Origin: J051 sp040289295
GTDB taxonomy: Bacteria > Armatimonadota > Fimbriimonadia > Fimbriimonadales > ATM1
DNA length: 64,000 bases
Assembly (NCBI GenBank): GCA_040289295.1
Contig: PSLA01000012.1
Span: 1-64,000 of the forward strand
Direction of reading: 5' to 3'
In this document: positions 50,970 to 60,354 of the stretch, one piece after another
Layout of the letters: the number at the start of each line of letters is the position of its first letter
Numbering within the stretch: the first letter of the stretch is position 1
Position numbers and translations under genes: made by a program
Notes under the pieces: model-generated
What the model was told of the DNA's origin: nothing
The model's database searches: none
Seen by the model: the letters and a program-made list of their open reading frames with translations, nothing else

Positions 50970-51964
50970 GCTGCGGCGATGGACTGCCCGCGTTCGACGC
51001 GCTGCGTGACCTTCACCCTGCAGGCTTCGAGGGCTTGGCGAAAGGCGCGCGCTCGTGCTCGTTTCGGTGAGCGGAAACCGTGCTCGTTAGGAACTGGATT
51101 GAACGGTATCAGGTTTACGATGCATGGAAAGCCGTGAATCAACCGCGCCAACTCCTCCGCCTGCTCCACGCTGTCCGTGACTTGGTCTATGAGCAGGTAC
51201 TCAAACGTGACCTTGCGGCCCGTCTTGCGGAAATAGCCTTTCCCAGCCTCGACGACCTCGGCAACGCCCCATCGCTTGTTTGCGGGAATCAGCTCGCTCC
51301 GCACTGAATCGAATGGCGAGTGGAGAGATATCGCCAGGTGGATCGGCAACCTCTCGTCTCCCAGCCTCTCGATGCCGGGCACGATGCCTACCGTCGAGAC
51401 GGTGATGTGGCGCATGCTGACGCCCACATGCTCGTTCAGTAGCCGGATCGCGCCCAGAACCGCGTCGTAGTTGTGCATCGGTTCGCCCATTCCCATAAAG
51501 ACAACGTGCGAAATGCGGCGCGCGGAACGAGTCTGCAGAAGAAGGTACTGAGCGACGATCTCGCCGGTGCTAAGATTGCGGTCGAATCCGCTCAGGCCTG
51601 TGGCGCAGAACTGGCACCCCATGGCGCACCCGACCTGGGAGCTGAGGCAGCAACTGACCCGCTTGTCGAAGGGCAGCAAGACCGCCTCGAATCCTTGCCC
51701 GTCGCCGCCATCGAGGAGTAGCTTCACAACGCCGTCATCCGCCCTCTCCTCGGCGAGGACGGAAAGGCCAAGGACGCTCCTGGTGCTGGCGAGGCGCTGC
51801 CGGTCGGCGGCTGGCAGGTCGCACATCTCCTCAAACGTAGTGGCTCGACGGCGGTACACCCAGGCGGCGACCTGCCGCGCCCGCAGGGGCGCCGCCGGGT
51901 CGCCCGGGAAGAGTTCTGCCAACTCCGTGGGGTGGAGTCCAACCACTGAAGGAAGGGGAGCCAT
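50891..51964 (-). CDS. rlmN: Dual-specificity 23S rRNA/tRNA adenosine-C2 methyltransferase
   Basis: 357 residues from ATG 51964 (52015 is a longer option). Radical SAM enzyme: Cx3Cx2C cluster in CAMGCQFCATGLSGFDRN, VFMGMGEPMHNYD, HITVSTVGIVPGI, LAISLHSP, and ending with CRVKVTQRVERGQSIAAACGQL, which holds the conserved Cys. Methylates A2503 of 23S rRNA and A37 of some tRNAs. Its 3' end overlaps the LptC/A-like gene by up to 79 bp. Confidence 0.95.
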   Translation of the reverse strand: MAPLPSVVGLHPTELAELFPGDPAAPLRARQVAAWVYRRRATTFEEMCDLPAADRQRLASTRSVLGLSVLAEERADDGVVKLLLDGGDGQGFEAVLLPFDKRVSCCLSSQVGCAMGCQFCATGLSGFDRNLSTGEIVAQYLLLQTRSARRISHVVFMGMGEPMHNYDAVLGAIRLLNEHVGVSMRHITVSTVGIVPGIERLGDERLPIHLAISLHSPFDSVRSELIPANKRWGVAEVVEAGKGYFRKTGRKVTFEYLLIDQVTDSVEQAEELARLIHGFPCIVNLIPFNPVPNEHGFRSPKRARARAFRQALEACRVKVTQRVERGQSIAAACGQLKGMHTGRFGKGRQPFARVGSP

Positions 51965-52048
51965 CGCCGTCGAAATTCTACTCCGGCGTCGCCGCTTCCC
52001 GCTTACCTTACCCATAAATAAATGGGGAAGAAAAAAGTCGCCAACCCC

Positions 52049-52077
52049 TTGACACGGGGTGCGGGGGCAGGTAAAAT
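52049..52077 (+). promoter_or_regulatory. Consensus sigma-70-type promoter of the SLH porin
   Basis: TTGACA (52049-52054), a 17-bp spacer and TAAAAT (52072-52077): the best promoter match in the window. It predicts a 5' leader of about 145 nt before the porin ATG, which has AAGGAGG upstream. Confidence 0.8.
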
Positions 52078-52230
52078 CACCGCGCGTGCAGAGGCTCCAC
52101 CGAGCCGAAGCACGAGGAAATCCCGTCTCCGGGCGGCTGTTGCGGCAAATCGCTGGAGGTCAACATAGGCTTGCTTCAGCGGGCGCCAACGCAGTCGAAC
52201 GGGGTCGAAACTTCAAGGAGGATAGAAACC

Positions 52231-54225
52231 ATGAATAAAACGCTGAAACTTGGTTTCGGCGCTGTGTTGGGTGCGGCGCTGTTTGTGCCCGCCCTTGCGC
52301 AAGATAACTTCCCGGATGCTCCTGAGATGCACTGGGCGTATCGCGCCCTGTTGAACATGAAGAACGAGGGCATCCTGGTTGGTTACCCGGATGGACTGTT
52401 CCGCGGTGGCCGTCCCGCTTCCCGCTATGAGCTCGCCGCGGCGATCAACGCTGCGTTCGAGAACTTGAAGGGGCGGATCAACGGCCTTCAGAGTCAGATC
52501 ACGGCTCTGGAGCAGCGGATCAACCAGCCGAGCGGCCAGTTGGCCACTAAGGCGGACCTCGACCAACTTCGCAACGAGCTGGCGAACCTTCGCCGAGACC
52601 TCGACGCGATGAAGAGTTGGGGCGACGACATCCAGAACCTAAAGCGCATGGCCTCCATGTTCGAGCGAGACCTTGCCGCTATCGGCGTTGATGTCGAGGC
52701 GATGAAAAAGGATATCGCCGATCTCGCGGAGATCGTGAAGGGTATGCCAAAGCCCGCAGTGGACATTCACGGTGACGTGAACCTGATCCTGCTCGCGGGC
52801 AACTCGCGTGACAACAAGTTTGGCGTAACCGTTGACGGTCGCCCGACGGGCGTTGATCGCGGGTCGAACTTCGGCAACCCCGGCGGTCTGACCGACGACA
52901 CCTCGATCGGTCACGAGGCTGCCTTCACGTTCAACGGTACTAACACCGAAGGTCCAAAGTGGACTGCGACGGTCGTCATCGGTAACCTGCTGGAATTCTC
53001 AACAGGAGGCCAACTGTTCGGAAACCAAAGCACCACGTTCCCCGGCGCGCCGTTCGGCGAGCCTGCGGCCAGCATCTACATTCAAGAGGCTAAGGCCGAG
53101 TTCGACACGTCGATCTGGGGCCAGGGTTTCAGGGCGAAACTCGGTCGGATGGGCTACCAGGCTGGAAACTACTTCTTCCAGCGCCCTGATAACACGCCGT
53201 ACTTCAAGAACGACCGATGGGACAACGGCAACTGGTACTTCGACGGCGGTCTGTTGATGTTCGACTGGGGTTCGGTTGGACTGGACGTCTGGGCTGGACG
53301 CAACTCGTCCCGCTTCGACGACCTGTTCACCGAAATCAACCCGATGCTCGTGGGTATGATCGCGGGTCCGTTTGCTGTGTCTCGCCCCGTGGGTCTCAAC
53401 TCCTCGGGCATCCAGGTTGACCAGAGCCTCGGCTTTCACGCCGGCATCAAGCTCGGCGACAACGGCCACATCGGACTGAACTACATCTTCCTGGACACGG
53501 ACAACAACGGCGTTGATCCGGTCAGCGCCTCGCCCTACAACCGAATCTCGGTTTGGGGCGGCGACCTCGACTGGAAGTTCGGGAAGAACTTCAGCCTGAA
53601 CGGAGGCTACAGCCAGAGTGACTACCAGCTGAACACCAATAACGTGCTCAATAGCGACAACTTCGCCTGGTGGGTCAAACTTGGCTACCAGGGTTCGAAC
53701 TGGTCCGCCGGCGTCGGCTACCGCCAGGTTCAGCCGTACTTCGGCGCTCCTGGCGACTGGGGCCGCATCGGCATCTGGTGGAACCCGACTGACGTTCAGG
53801 GCTTCGACGGCTACGTCAAGTTCATGCCCAGCAGTTCGGTCGGAGTGAAACTCGGTGCCATGATGTGGACCGGTACGAACCAGGGCGGCGGCATCGACGA
53901 AAATGACGACATCTTCTCGGTGTACGGCCACCTGTCGTTCAACCTGGGCCAGAACTGGTCCGGCTTCCTGGGCGGCGAATGGGTCCGTTGGAGCGGTACC
54001 AACATCGGCGCCGGCGATCCGAGGGAAGCGTGGTATCGCATCGGTCTCAACTACAACCTTGGTGGCGATCAAGCCGTGAAGTTCATGTATGAGATCAGCG
54101 ACTACGATGCTGATGGTGTTGCTACGTTCCGACCCGGCACGTGGATCAGCCTGCCTGGAGTCGGCCCAACTGACGATCGTCTCCGCGGCGGGTTCCTCAC
54201 CACGCAGTGGAGCAAGAAGTTCTAA
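52231..54225 (+). CDS. SLH-domain outer-membrane porin
   Basis: 664 residues from ATG 52231, eight bases after AAGGAGG. Signal peptide (LKLGFGAVLGAALFVPALA), then one S-layer homology domain at ~25-70 (FPDAPEMHWAYRALLNM, GYPDGLFRGGRPASRYELAA), a coiled coil at ~75-165, and a large beta barrel with strands such as GHIGLNYIFLDTDNN, FSLNGGYSQSDY and WVKLGYQGSNWSAGVGYR, ending WSKKF. SLH porins anchor the outer membrane to the cell wall and let solutes in. Strong promoter, leader and terminator suggest high expression. Confidence 0.92.
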   Translation: MNKTLKLGFGAVLGAALFVPALAQDNFPDAPEMHWAYRALLNMKNEGILVGYPDGLFRGGRPASRYELAAAINAAFENLKGRINGLQSQITALEQRINQPSGQLATKADLDQLRNELANLRRDLDAMKSWGDDIQNLKRMASMFERDLAAIGVDVEAMKKDIADLAEIVKGMPKPAVDIHGDVNLILLAGNSRDNKFGVTVDGRPTGVDRGSNFGNPGGLTDDTSIGHEAAFTFNGTNTEGPKWTATVVIGNLLEFSTGGQLFGNQSTTFPGAPFGEPAASIYIQEAKAEFDTSIWGQGFRAKLGRMGYQAGNYFFQRPDNTPYFKNDRWDNGNWYFDGGLLMFDWGSVGLDVWAGRNSSRFDDLFTEINPMLVGMIAGPFAVSRPVGLNSSGIQVDQSLGFHAGIKLGDNGHIGLNYIFLDTDNNGVDPVSASPYNRISVWGGDLDWKFGKNFSLNGGYSQSDYQLNTNNVLNSDNFAWWVKLGYQGSNWSAGVGYRQVQPYFGAPGDWGRIGIWWNPTDVQGFDGYVKFMPSSSVGVKLGAMMWTGTNQGGGIDENDDIFSVYGHLSFNLGQNWSGFLGGEWVRWSGTNIGAGDPREAWYRIGLNYNLGGDQAVKFMYEISDYDADGVATFRPGTWISLPGVGPTDDRLRGGFLTTQWSKKF

Positions 54226-54252
54226 CGAACTTCAACGCAACCTGACGACATC

Positions 54253-54290
54253 GGAGCCGATCCCCCTTTAGGGGTCGGCTCCGAACTTTT
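54253..54290 (+). terminator. Rho-independent terminator of the porin gene
   Basis: GGAGCCGATCCCC (54253-54265) pairs with GGGGTCGGCTCC (54271-54282) with one bulged T; GAAC then TTTT follow. Confidence 0.85.
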
Positions 54291-54362
54291 GGTGCTGCCG
54301 CTTATCGGGGAAAGAAACGAAAGCACGTCCTGCCCGTCTAAAACAATACAAAGGTAAATGTC

Positions 54363-54800
54363 ATGCGAAAGAAACTCAAGTCCAAGACCCTTGCGCTCGT
54401 AGCGCTAACGGTTGCGGCGGTTTCCGTTGCCGTTGCTCAAATCAAGATTGATATACGCGACTTGCTGAAGATCGGCGGCATCGCCCTGGTGGTGGATCGC
54501 TTCGGACCGGAGATTGACAAAGCCGTTGACGATCTGCAGGGCTTCGACCAGAAGCAAGCGGCGATGACAAAGGTTGTGCCCATCATTTCGGCAGGCAGCG
54601 GCACTCACGTCGGTGCGGCGCAAGTGATGGGCCCGGCAACCGAGGTGCGGAAGGTGCGCGCCGTCGCGCAAGTGGAGGGGACCATCTTCGGCGGCGTCGT
54701 TCGCATCAAGGCGCTCATCCCTGTATCAACTACGAGCGTCACGAACATCCAGAGGGTAGATGGAGTGGGCGTAAGCGCGGTTATCGACATCAAGATTTGA
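54363..54800 (+). CDS. Small exported protein, unknown
   Basis: 145 residues, not recognised. A good signal peptide (KKLKSKTLALVALTVAAVSV, ending VAVAQ) is followed by IKIDIRDLLKIGGIALVVDR and a soluble domain with KVVPIISAGSGTHVGAAQV and TIFGGVVRIKALIPVSTTSV. The pattern of short beta strands is like small envelope proteins. It sits between the porin terminator and metK, 21 bp before metK, so it may share metK's transcript. Confidence 0.7.
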   Translation: MRKKLKSKTLALVALTVAAVSVAVAQIKIDIRDLLKIGGIALVVDRFGPEIDKAVDDLQGFDQKQAAMTKVVPIISAGSGTHVGAAQVMGPATEVRKVRAVAQVEGTIFGGVVRIKALIPVSTTSVTNIQRVDGVGVSAVIDIKI

Positions 54801-54821
54801 CGGGTCGGTACAATCGTCGCA

Positions 54822-55967
54822 ATGAGCCAGATACGACTCTACACGTCGGAGAGCGTTAGCGAGGGGCACCCCGACAAGCTTGCCGACCAGATCTCCGACG
54901 CGCTTCTTGACGCCTGCCTTACGGGCGACCCGAACAGCCGGACGGCGATCGAGACGCTGCTGGGCAAAGGTTTCGCCGTAGTAACGGGCGAGGTCAGCAC
55001 GGAAACCTACGTCGAAATCGCGGATGTAGTACGGGATACCATTCAGTCCGTCGGCTACACCGACATTGAGTACGGCTTAGACGGTCGCACATGCGGCGTC
55101 CTCGTGGCCCTGCAGAACCAATCGCCCGAAATCGCTCAAGGCGTTGACAAAGGCGGCGCAGGCGACCAGGGCATGATGTTTGGTTACGCTTGCAACGAAA
55201 CCGACGAACTGATGCCGCTGCCCATCGCCATGGCGCATGCCATGATGCAGAGGCAAGCTGAAGTGAAACGCGAACATCCGGGCCTCGGCCTGCGTCCGGA
55301 TGCAAAGTGCCAGATCACCGTTGGCTACGAGGGAGGCACGCCGAAGTTCGTGCACACCATAGTCTGCTCATGTCAGCACTCCCCGAAGATCCCTGCGGAA
55401 GAGGTAGAGCAGCGCGTCAAGCAACATGTTATCGAGCCCACGCTACGTGACTACGCGAGCAAGGTGGACGTCGAACGCAAGATTCTGTATCACATCAACC
55501 CGACAGGCAAGTTCTCGATCGGTGGGCCTGAGGCGGACAGCGGGCTAACTGGGCGAAAAATCATCGTGGACACCTACGGCGGCTTCTGCCCACACGGCGG
55601 CGGCGCGTTCAGCGGGAAAGACCCAACCAAGGTTGACCGAAGTGCCGCGTATATGTGCCGGCACGTCGCAAAGTGCATCGTCGCCGCCGGACTAGCTGAC
55701 AAGGCGCAGGTCAGCGTTGCGTATGCCATCGGCGTTCCCGAGCCCGTTCAGGTTGTCGTAGACACCTTCGGGACATGCAAGGTGCCTGAGGAAGAGATCG
55801 AGGTGCGCGTTCGAAAGCGGTTCGACTTCACCCCCAAGGGCATCACACAACACCTTCGACTGCGCTCGCGCGAGATGCGCTACCTCCCGACCGCAAAGAA
55901 TGGGCACTTCGGCAATAAGCCGTTCCCATGGGAGGACGTCTCGCCCGCAGAAGACCTCAAGGGGTAA
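54822..55967 (+). CDS. metK: S-adenosylmethionine synthetase
   Basis: 381 residues, normal length. Makes SAM from methionine and ATP. Motifs: YTSESVSEGHPDKLADQISD, GGAGDQGMMFGYA (family GAGDQG), GGPEADSGLTGRKIIVDTYG, GGGAFSGKDPTKVDRSAAY and the closing TAKNGHFGNKPFPWE. No SAM riboswitch is visible in the short gap upstream. Its end overlaps the convergent nucleotidyltransferase gene by 11 bp. Confidence 0.97.
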   Translation: MSQIRLYTSESVSEGHPDKLADQISDALLDACLTGDPNSRTAIETLLGKGFAVVTGEVSTETYVEIADVVRDTIQSVGYTDIEYGLDGRTCGVLVALQNQSPEIAQGVDKGGAGDQGMMFGYACNETDELMPLPIAMAHAMMQRQAEVKREHPGLGLRPDAKCQITVGYEGGTPKFVHTIVCSCQHSPKIPAEEVEQRVKQHVIEPTLRDYASKVDVERKILYHINPTGKFSIGGPEADSGLTGRKIIVDTYGGFCPHGGGAFSGKDPTKVDRSAAYMCRHVAKCIVAAGLADKAQVSVAYAIGVPEPVQVVVDTFGTCKVPEEEIEVRVRKRFDFTPKGITQHLRLRSREMRYLPTAKNGHFGNKPFPWEDVSPAEDLKG

Positions 55968-56889
55968 CCGAATCGTCGTTCCACACAATTGAATCGTTCA
56001 GCGTGTCCGCAGCCGCTGACCCGCCGATGAGGCAGCCACGTATCGCGCCGTCGCAGTCCACGCGGGCGCCGTCGAGCACGATGGAGTTTTCGATTGCAGA
56101 GCAGCGAACCGTTGCGTCCGCACCGATTGCGACGTTCCGACCGATCGCGCCCGTTACCAGAGAGCGTGCGCCAACACGCATGCCGCCGCTGAGTAGGAAC
56201 GCAGAGCACTCGAGCAAGGAGGAGAGCGTGCCGGTGTCGAACCAGTTGCCCTCGTAAACGCCGGCGAGCACCTCCTCGCCTCGCTCAACCAGCAGTTGAA
56301 TCCCGTCGGTGATCTCGTACTCGCCGCGGGCGCTGGGCTGCAGGGCTTCAATCGCCTCCCAGATCGGATCACGAAAGAAGTAAACCCCCGCCATGGCAAG
56401 GTTCGACTCCGGGTGCGAAGGCTTCTCGACGAGCCGAGTGATGCGCTCGCACTCCACGTGAGCAACGCCGAATCGCTCCGGGTTCCGAACGGGCTTGACG
56501 AGGTTCAGGCTCGCACAGCCCGACTCTTCGAACCGCGCACGGTAAGGGGCGAGCGAACGGTCGTACACGGCGTCTCCGAGGTAAAGACAAAACGGATCGC
56601 CGGCCACGAAGTCGCGAGCGAACCGAACCGCGTGCGCCAATCCGCGCGGCTCTGTCTGGATGACGTAAGACAGGCGAGCGCCTTCCGCCTCGTCGCCAAG
56701 CGCGTCGCGAATCGCATGCTCGCCTTCACCGACAACAACGCACACGTTGTCGATGCCTGCTTCGACGAGCCTTTCGATTCCGTAAAGAATAGTCGCTTTG
56801 CCCGCGATCGGGACGAGCGCCTTGGGGATGTGTCGAGTTACCGGATACAGTCGTGTGCCTTTGCCCGCCGCGAGGATAACGCCCTTCAT
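55957..56889 (-). CDS. Sugar-phosphate nucleotidyltransferase with left-handed helix tail
   Basis: 310 residues from ATG 56889. RmlA-like: MKGVILAAGKGTRLYPVTRH with KALVPIAGKATI, YVIQTEPRGLAHAVRFARDF, LYLGDAVYD, GVYFFRDPIWEAI and EGNWFDTGTLSSLLE. The C terminus has hexapeptide-type repeats (VGARSLVTGAIGRNVAIGAD), the long form of glucose-1-phosphate thymidylyltransferases and related enzymes. Sugar specificity cannot be read. It is divergent from a lipoprotein gene with 34 bp between. Confidence 0.85.
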   Translation of the reverse strand: MKGVILAAGKGTRLYPVTRHIPKALVPIAGKATILYGIERLVEAGIDNVCVVVGEGEHAIRDALGDEAEGARLSYVIQTEPRGLAHAVRFARDFVAGDPFCLYLGDAVYDRSLAPYRARFEESGCASLNLVKPVRNPERFGVAHVECERITRLVEKPSHPESNLAMAGVYFFRDPIWEAIEALQPSARGEYEITDGIQLLVERGEEVLAGVYEGNWFDTGTLSSLLECSAFLLSGGMRVGARSLVTGAIGRNVAIGADATVRCSAIENSIVLDGARVDCDGAIRGCLIGGSAAADTLNDSIVWNDDSVTP

Positions 56890-56923
56890 GCCATCTCCTT
56901 GAGGTAATCTACTGTTTAGCGCA

Positions 56924-58153
56924 ATGGATTGCGCGGCTGTACGCAGAAGGATGGCACACTGGGCGCTGGCCTTGTCCAGTATCACAGCGTCTTTTGGCTG
57001 CCGCACGCCGGAGCCGCCTCCGTTCCCGGAGCACCTCGCCACCTACGAGACCGAGACACCTAATGTAGGGTTCGACTTGATGAGGCAGGCGGGAGAGCGA
57101 GCGTTCCGCGACGGGGACGCCCTGCTCCATCGCACCCACTGGACGCCGGGCCTGCGTGCACAGGCAATCGCGAAGGTGCAACCCGCGCTCGACCTCCTGC
57201 GTCGTGCCCACCGCGAAGCGTTCGAGTTCGTTTACTCCCCTCAGCCGCCACTGAGCGAAAATTCTGCGCGGACCGGCTGGCGATTCCTGGGAACGACGCT
57301 CGTGTGGTCCGCGCTAGAGGCTCTCGAAAGGGGCGACGGGGACCAGGCGGTTAGCGACATCCTTACTGTGCTTCGGCTCGCCTGGGACCTGTTCGGCGGC
57401 GACGCAATCGATGCGAACCTTGGGTACACGCTAATCCGGCGCGTGCAGTCCTCTCTGTGGGAGGCACATGCAAGCTTTTCTCCGCAACAGTTGTTGAGGC
57501 TGTCGACCGGCATAGAGCGGATTCTCGATCGCGCGCCATCGGTTCACCAGACGCTTCGACACGAGGAGGCCGCGATGCTTGCAGCGGTACAACTGATCCA
57601 GGATGCCTTTCTCGATGGAGGACTCAACGAGGTAGCGGACACGCTGCAGCAGAATACCGCGCCCGCCTTCGACTATCTGAAGGAACTGCGTAACAGACCT
57701 CAGGAAAAACAAGTCGAGTACTTCCGGCGCTTTGCCCAGGAGGCGCGAGACCGAATCCGTGCGCTGCACACAATTGCTTCGGAGGACACTTCCCAGTGGC
57801 GGCCTGCCGAGGCGCCAACCGGCGAGCGGCCCTGGAAGCGCCTGGCTGCGCAGTTCTTCGGTGCGTCGGACAGGATTCTCGACGAGTATCTGTATTCGCT
57901 CGCTGTAACCCGCCTCATCGCGGTGGATGCTGCGCTGCTGGCTCGGCTGAGGGCGGGACAGCGCCTTCCCGCCTCCCTCGACAACCTGCCGCAGCTACTT
58001 CGCACTGATCCGTACTCAGGAAGGGAGTTCCTTTATCACAACCTCGCCGTCGGCTATGACCTGTACAGCGTGGGAGAGAACCGTAAGGACGACAGGGGAC
58101 TGCAGGCGCCAGGTGGAGAGCTGGGCGACATTGTCGCGCCGCCTCGCTCGTGA
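56924..58153 (+). CDS. Predicted lipoprotein, unknown
   Basis: 409 residues, not recognised. Signal peptide with a basic head (AVRRRMAHWALALSS) and lipobox TASFGC. The centre is helical (RVQSSLWEAHASFSPQQLLR, YFRRFAQEARDRI). The C terminus, LPQLLRTDPYSGREFLYHNL then YDLYSVGENRKDDRG, resembles the C-terminal tail of type II-secretion pseudopilin-like and similar envelope proteins. ATG 56924 is chosen; 56951 is an alternative. Followed 16 bp later by the MOSC gene. Confidence 0.7.
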   Translation: MDCAAVRRRMAHWALALSSITASFGCRTPEPPPFPEHLATYETETPNVGFDLMRQAGERAFRDGDALLHRTHWTPGLRAQAIAKVQPALDLLRRAHREAFEFVYSPQPPLSENSARTGWRFLGTTLVWSALEALERGDGDQAVSDILTVLRLAWDLFGGDAIDANLGYTLIRRVQSSLWEAHASFSPQQLLRLSTGIERILDRAPSVHQTLRHEEAAMLAAVQLIQDAFLDGGLNEVADTLQQNTAPAFDYLKELRNRPQEKQVEYFRRFAQEARDRIRALHTIASEDTSQWRPAEAPTGERPWKRLAAQFFGASDRILDEYLYSLAVTRLIAVDAALLARLRAGQRLPASLDNLPQLLRTDPYSGREFLYHNLAVGYDLYSVGENRKDDRGLQAPGGELGDIVAPPRS

Positions 58154-58169
58154 AAGGTACACTTGCTAC

Positions 58170-58610
58170 GTGCCTGGTGCGGTTGTTCAAGTGCTGTTGA
58201 AGCGGCAGAAGGGCGAGGGCACCGTACCGGTGGACGCGCTCGAGTTGGTGCAGGAGAAGGGCATCCTCGGTGACCTGCACTTTGACGAAGGGGGCAAATC
58301 CCGCGGACAGCTCCTGCTCCTGGACGTGAACGGCGTTGCCGAGGAGCGCTGGCAGCCGGGCACCCTCAGGGAGCAGATAGCGGTCGACTTCCCCTCCCTC
58401 CAGTCGCTTGAACCGGGCACGCTTTTGAGAGTCGGAGGCGCGGTCGTGGAGATTACAATGGACTGCACACCTTGCTTAACGATGGCGAGCTACGTGGGCG
58501 AAGATGGCAAGGCTTTCGTTAAACGAATGATTGGCAGGCGCGGTATGCTTGCGAGAGTCAAAGAGTCCGGAACCGTCCGTCCAGGGGATCCTGTCGAAGT
58601 ATGCAAGTGA
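58170..58610 (+). CDS. MOSC-domain protein
   Basis: 146 residues from GTG 58170. A single MOSC (Mo-cofactor sulfurase C-terminal) domain: VDALELVQEKGILGDLHFDE, RGQLLLLDVNGVAEER, LREQIAVDFPSLQSLEPGT, and the conserved Cys region MDCTPCLTMASYVGEDG. MOSC proteins bind the molybdenum cofactor or sulfur carriers. The link to the Mo hydroxylase 48 kb away is only a possibility. Its end overlaps the next gene by 10 bp. Confidence 0.85.
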   Translation: MPGAVVQVLLKRQKGEGTVPVDALELVQEKGILGDLHFDEGGKSRGQLLLLDVNGVAEERWQPGTLREQIAVDFPSLQSLEPGTLLRVGGAVVEITMDCTPCLTMASYVGEDGKAFVKRMIGRRGMLARVKESGTVRPGDPVEVCK

Positions 58611-58939
58611 GCGAAGAGCAGGAACGAACACCGGTCGCACAGAAGTTGGGGAGCGACTTGTTCGGCGCCGTGCTCGGCGCGCTCACCTTTTTGCTCGGCA
58701 TCGCGCTGCTTGTGTTCACCTTCCTACGGTCGGCGGAGATGTTCCTCAACCCGAATCAGATCGTCAGCACCAACCCTGGCGAGCAGCAAGACGTGACGGA
58801 GATCGGCGTTCGCTTCGGAACGGTCGTATTCCAAATCGGGCTGTTGATGGTCATGAGCATCGTCGGTGCCATCATTAGCACGCGAGGGATTCACATGTAC
58901 CTCGCGGCGAGAAGGCTCGCAGGAGACGGTAAAGAGTGA
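58601..58939 (+). CDS. Two-segment membrane protein
   Basis: 112 residues, not recognised. Membrane segments LFGAVLGALTFLLGIALLVF and VVFQIGLLMVMSIVGAIIST flank a short loop (NPNQIVSTNPGEQQDVTE). It overlaps the MOSC gene by 10 bp and the next lipoprotein gene by 4 bp (GTGA), so it is clearly part of this operon. Confidence 0.72.
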   Translation: MQVSEEQERTPVAQKLGSDLFGAVLGALTFLLGIALLVFTFLRSAEMFLNPNQIVSTNPGEQQDVTEIGVRFGTVVFQIGLLMVMSIVGAIISTRGIHMYLAARRLAGDGKE

Positions 58940-59739
58940 TTGACACGCAGATCGCACGGGCAGTGCTTGCAGCTCTGGTTTCTACTTCCGCCTTCCTCGC
59001 CCTCGGATGCAGCGATCGCAAGGGGAAGCAACCAGAGGCGCCGCCCGTAGCCGTCGAGTACACCGATTTGCCCAGTTATGTCGGAAAGCGGGTCGTCGTG
59101 AGGGCTTGGGTTCTTGGCCATGGGGATGCGTTTCGCACGCCAGGCGAGCCCGACGACTTCTACTTTCTTCTGGTTCCGGATGCCGAGGTGGACTGGAAAG
59201 CGTTTTTCGGAGACTATGAAGGTCTCAAGCGCCTCGTAGCAGAGCTGGCTGACGGAGACCACGCGAGTCGGGCCGATGCCAAACACGTGGCGGCGTTTTC
59301 CAAACTACAGATCGCACTCCAAACGTGGCGCGGACTCATCCTTGGGCAAGAGGCGCGGGACGACGTTACTACTTGGGGGTGCTTTAGCCAGAATGTTATC
59401 GAAGGCGACTTCTCGGCGATTCCCGATGGCCCGCTGGTACTCGTAACACCGACACGGGGTGAGTTGCTCGACAGCGCAACTCGCCTGCTTAGAGACTACG
59501 AAGCGATCGAGCGTTCGGCGGAGGTCGAGGCGACCGGCACTCTTGTCCGCACAGGTGGTTCGACCTTAGGCGAAAACTCTAAGCCGCCGCCCGCGGTGCT
59601 GTCGAAGAAACCGTTCCTGCTCCATGTCGAGTCGTTCAAGGTTCTTCGAAGGGCGAGGGATATGCTAAAGGATCAGCCTTCGGTCGGCGCCGCTCCGCTC
59701 GCGCAGCCGGAAGGAGAGCGGCAGGGCGGCAAACAATGA
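58936..59739 (+). CDS. Predicted lipoprotein, unknown
   Basis: 267 residues. GTG start in the GTGA overlap. Signal and lipobox FLALGC near residue 25. The body opens with DLPSYVGKRVVVRAWVLGHG, an OB-fold-like strand pattern, then helices, and later PDGPLVLVTPTRGELLD and a C-terminal strand HVESFKVLRRARDML. It may be a nucleic-acid- or ligand-binding OB protein of the envelope (inference). Its end overlaps the amidotransferase gene by 4 bp (ATGA). Confidence 0.65.
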   Translation: MIDTQIARAVLAALVSTSAFLALGCSDRKGKQPEAPPVAVEYTDLPSYVGKRVVVRAWVLGHGDAFRTPGEPDDFYFLLVPDAEVDWKAFFGDYEGLKRLVAELADGDHASRADAKHVAAFSKLQIALQTWRGLILGQEARDDVTTWGCFSQNVIEGDFSAIPDGPLVLVTPTRGELLDSATRLLRDYEAIERSAEVEATGTLVRTGGSTLGENSKPPPAVLSKKPFLLHVESFKVLRRARDMLKDQPSVGAAPLAQPEGERQGGKQ

Positions 59740-60320
59740 TGCGCATCCTGCTGGTCGATAACTACGACAGCTTTACCTACAACCTCGCTCAGTACGTCTG
59801 GTCGCTTGGCGTGGAAGCTGAGGTGTGGAGGAACGATGAGATTACCGTCCAGGAGGCGCTCGACCGAGAGTATGCCGGCATCCTCCTGTCGCCGGGGCCG
59901 TGTACGCCAGATAAGGCAGGCATTTGCGAAGACCTCGTGCGCGCCTCAGCAGAAAAGGTGCCTCTGTTCGGTGTGTGTCTTGGAATGCAGGCTATTGGCG
60001 AGGCGTTCGGAGGGCGGATCATCCCTGCGCAGCGAATCCTTCACGGCAAACGGTCCCGAATCGAGCACGACGGGGAAGGCGTCTTCCACGGCATCCCTTC
60101 GCCGTTCAGCGCGATCCGCTACCACAGCCTTGCGGTTGAGCGCTCTTCTCTCCCGCCGGAGCTGCGGGTTACTGCCAAAGCGGAGGACGGTGAGATTATG
60201 GGGTTGAGGCACGCTTCCCTGTCGGTCGAGGGTGTCCAGTTCCACCCGGAGAGCATCGGTAGCGAGCACGGGATGCGGCTGGTGGAGAACTGGGTCCGCT
60301 CCATCCTGGGCGGGCGGTGA
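59736..60320 (+). CDS. Glutamine amidotransferase, anthranilate/aminodeoxychorismate synthase component II
   Basis: 194 residues. TrpG/PabA type: RILLVDNYDSFTYNLAQYV, GILLSPGPCTPDKAGI, the nucleophile Cys in LFGVCLGMQAIGEAFGG, and His-Glu in GVQFHPESI. It supplies ammonia from glutamine to TrpE or PabB. No synthase subunit lies beside it, so the pathway (tryptophan or folate) is not decided. Its start overlaps a lipoprotein gene by 4 bp. Confidence 0.92.
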   Translation: MMRILLVDNYDSFTYNLAQYVWSLGVEAEVWRNDEITVQEALDREYAGILLSPGPCTPDKAGICEDLVRASAEKVPLFGVCLGMQAIGEAFGGRIIPAQRILHGKRSRIEHDGEGVFHGIPSPFSAIRYHSLAVERSSLPPELRVTAKAEDGEIMGLRHASLSVEGVQFHPESIGSEHGMRLVENWVRSILGGR

Positions 60321-60354
60321 AACCGGAACGGGGAGCAGGCGGTATGCTGGTGAT

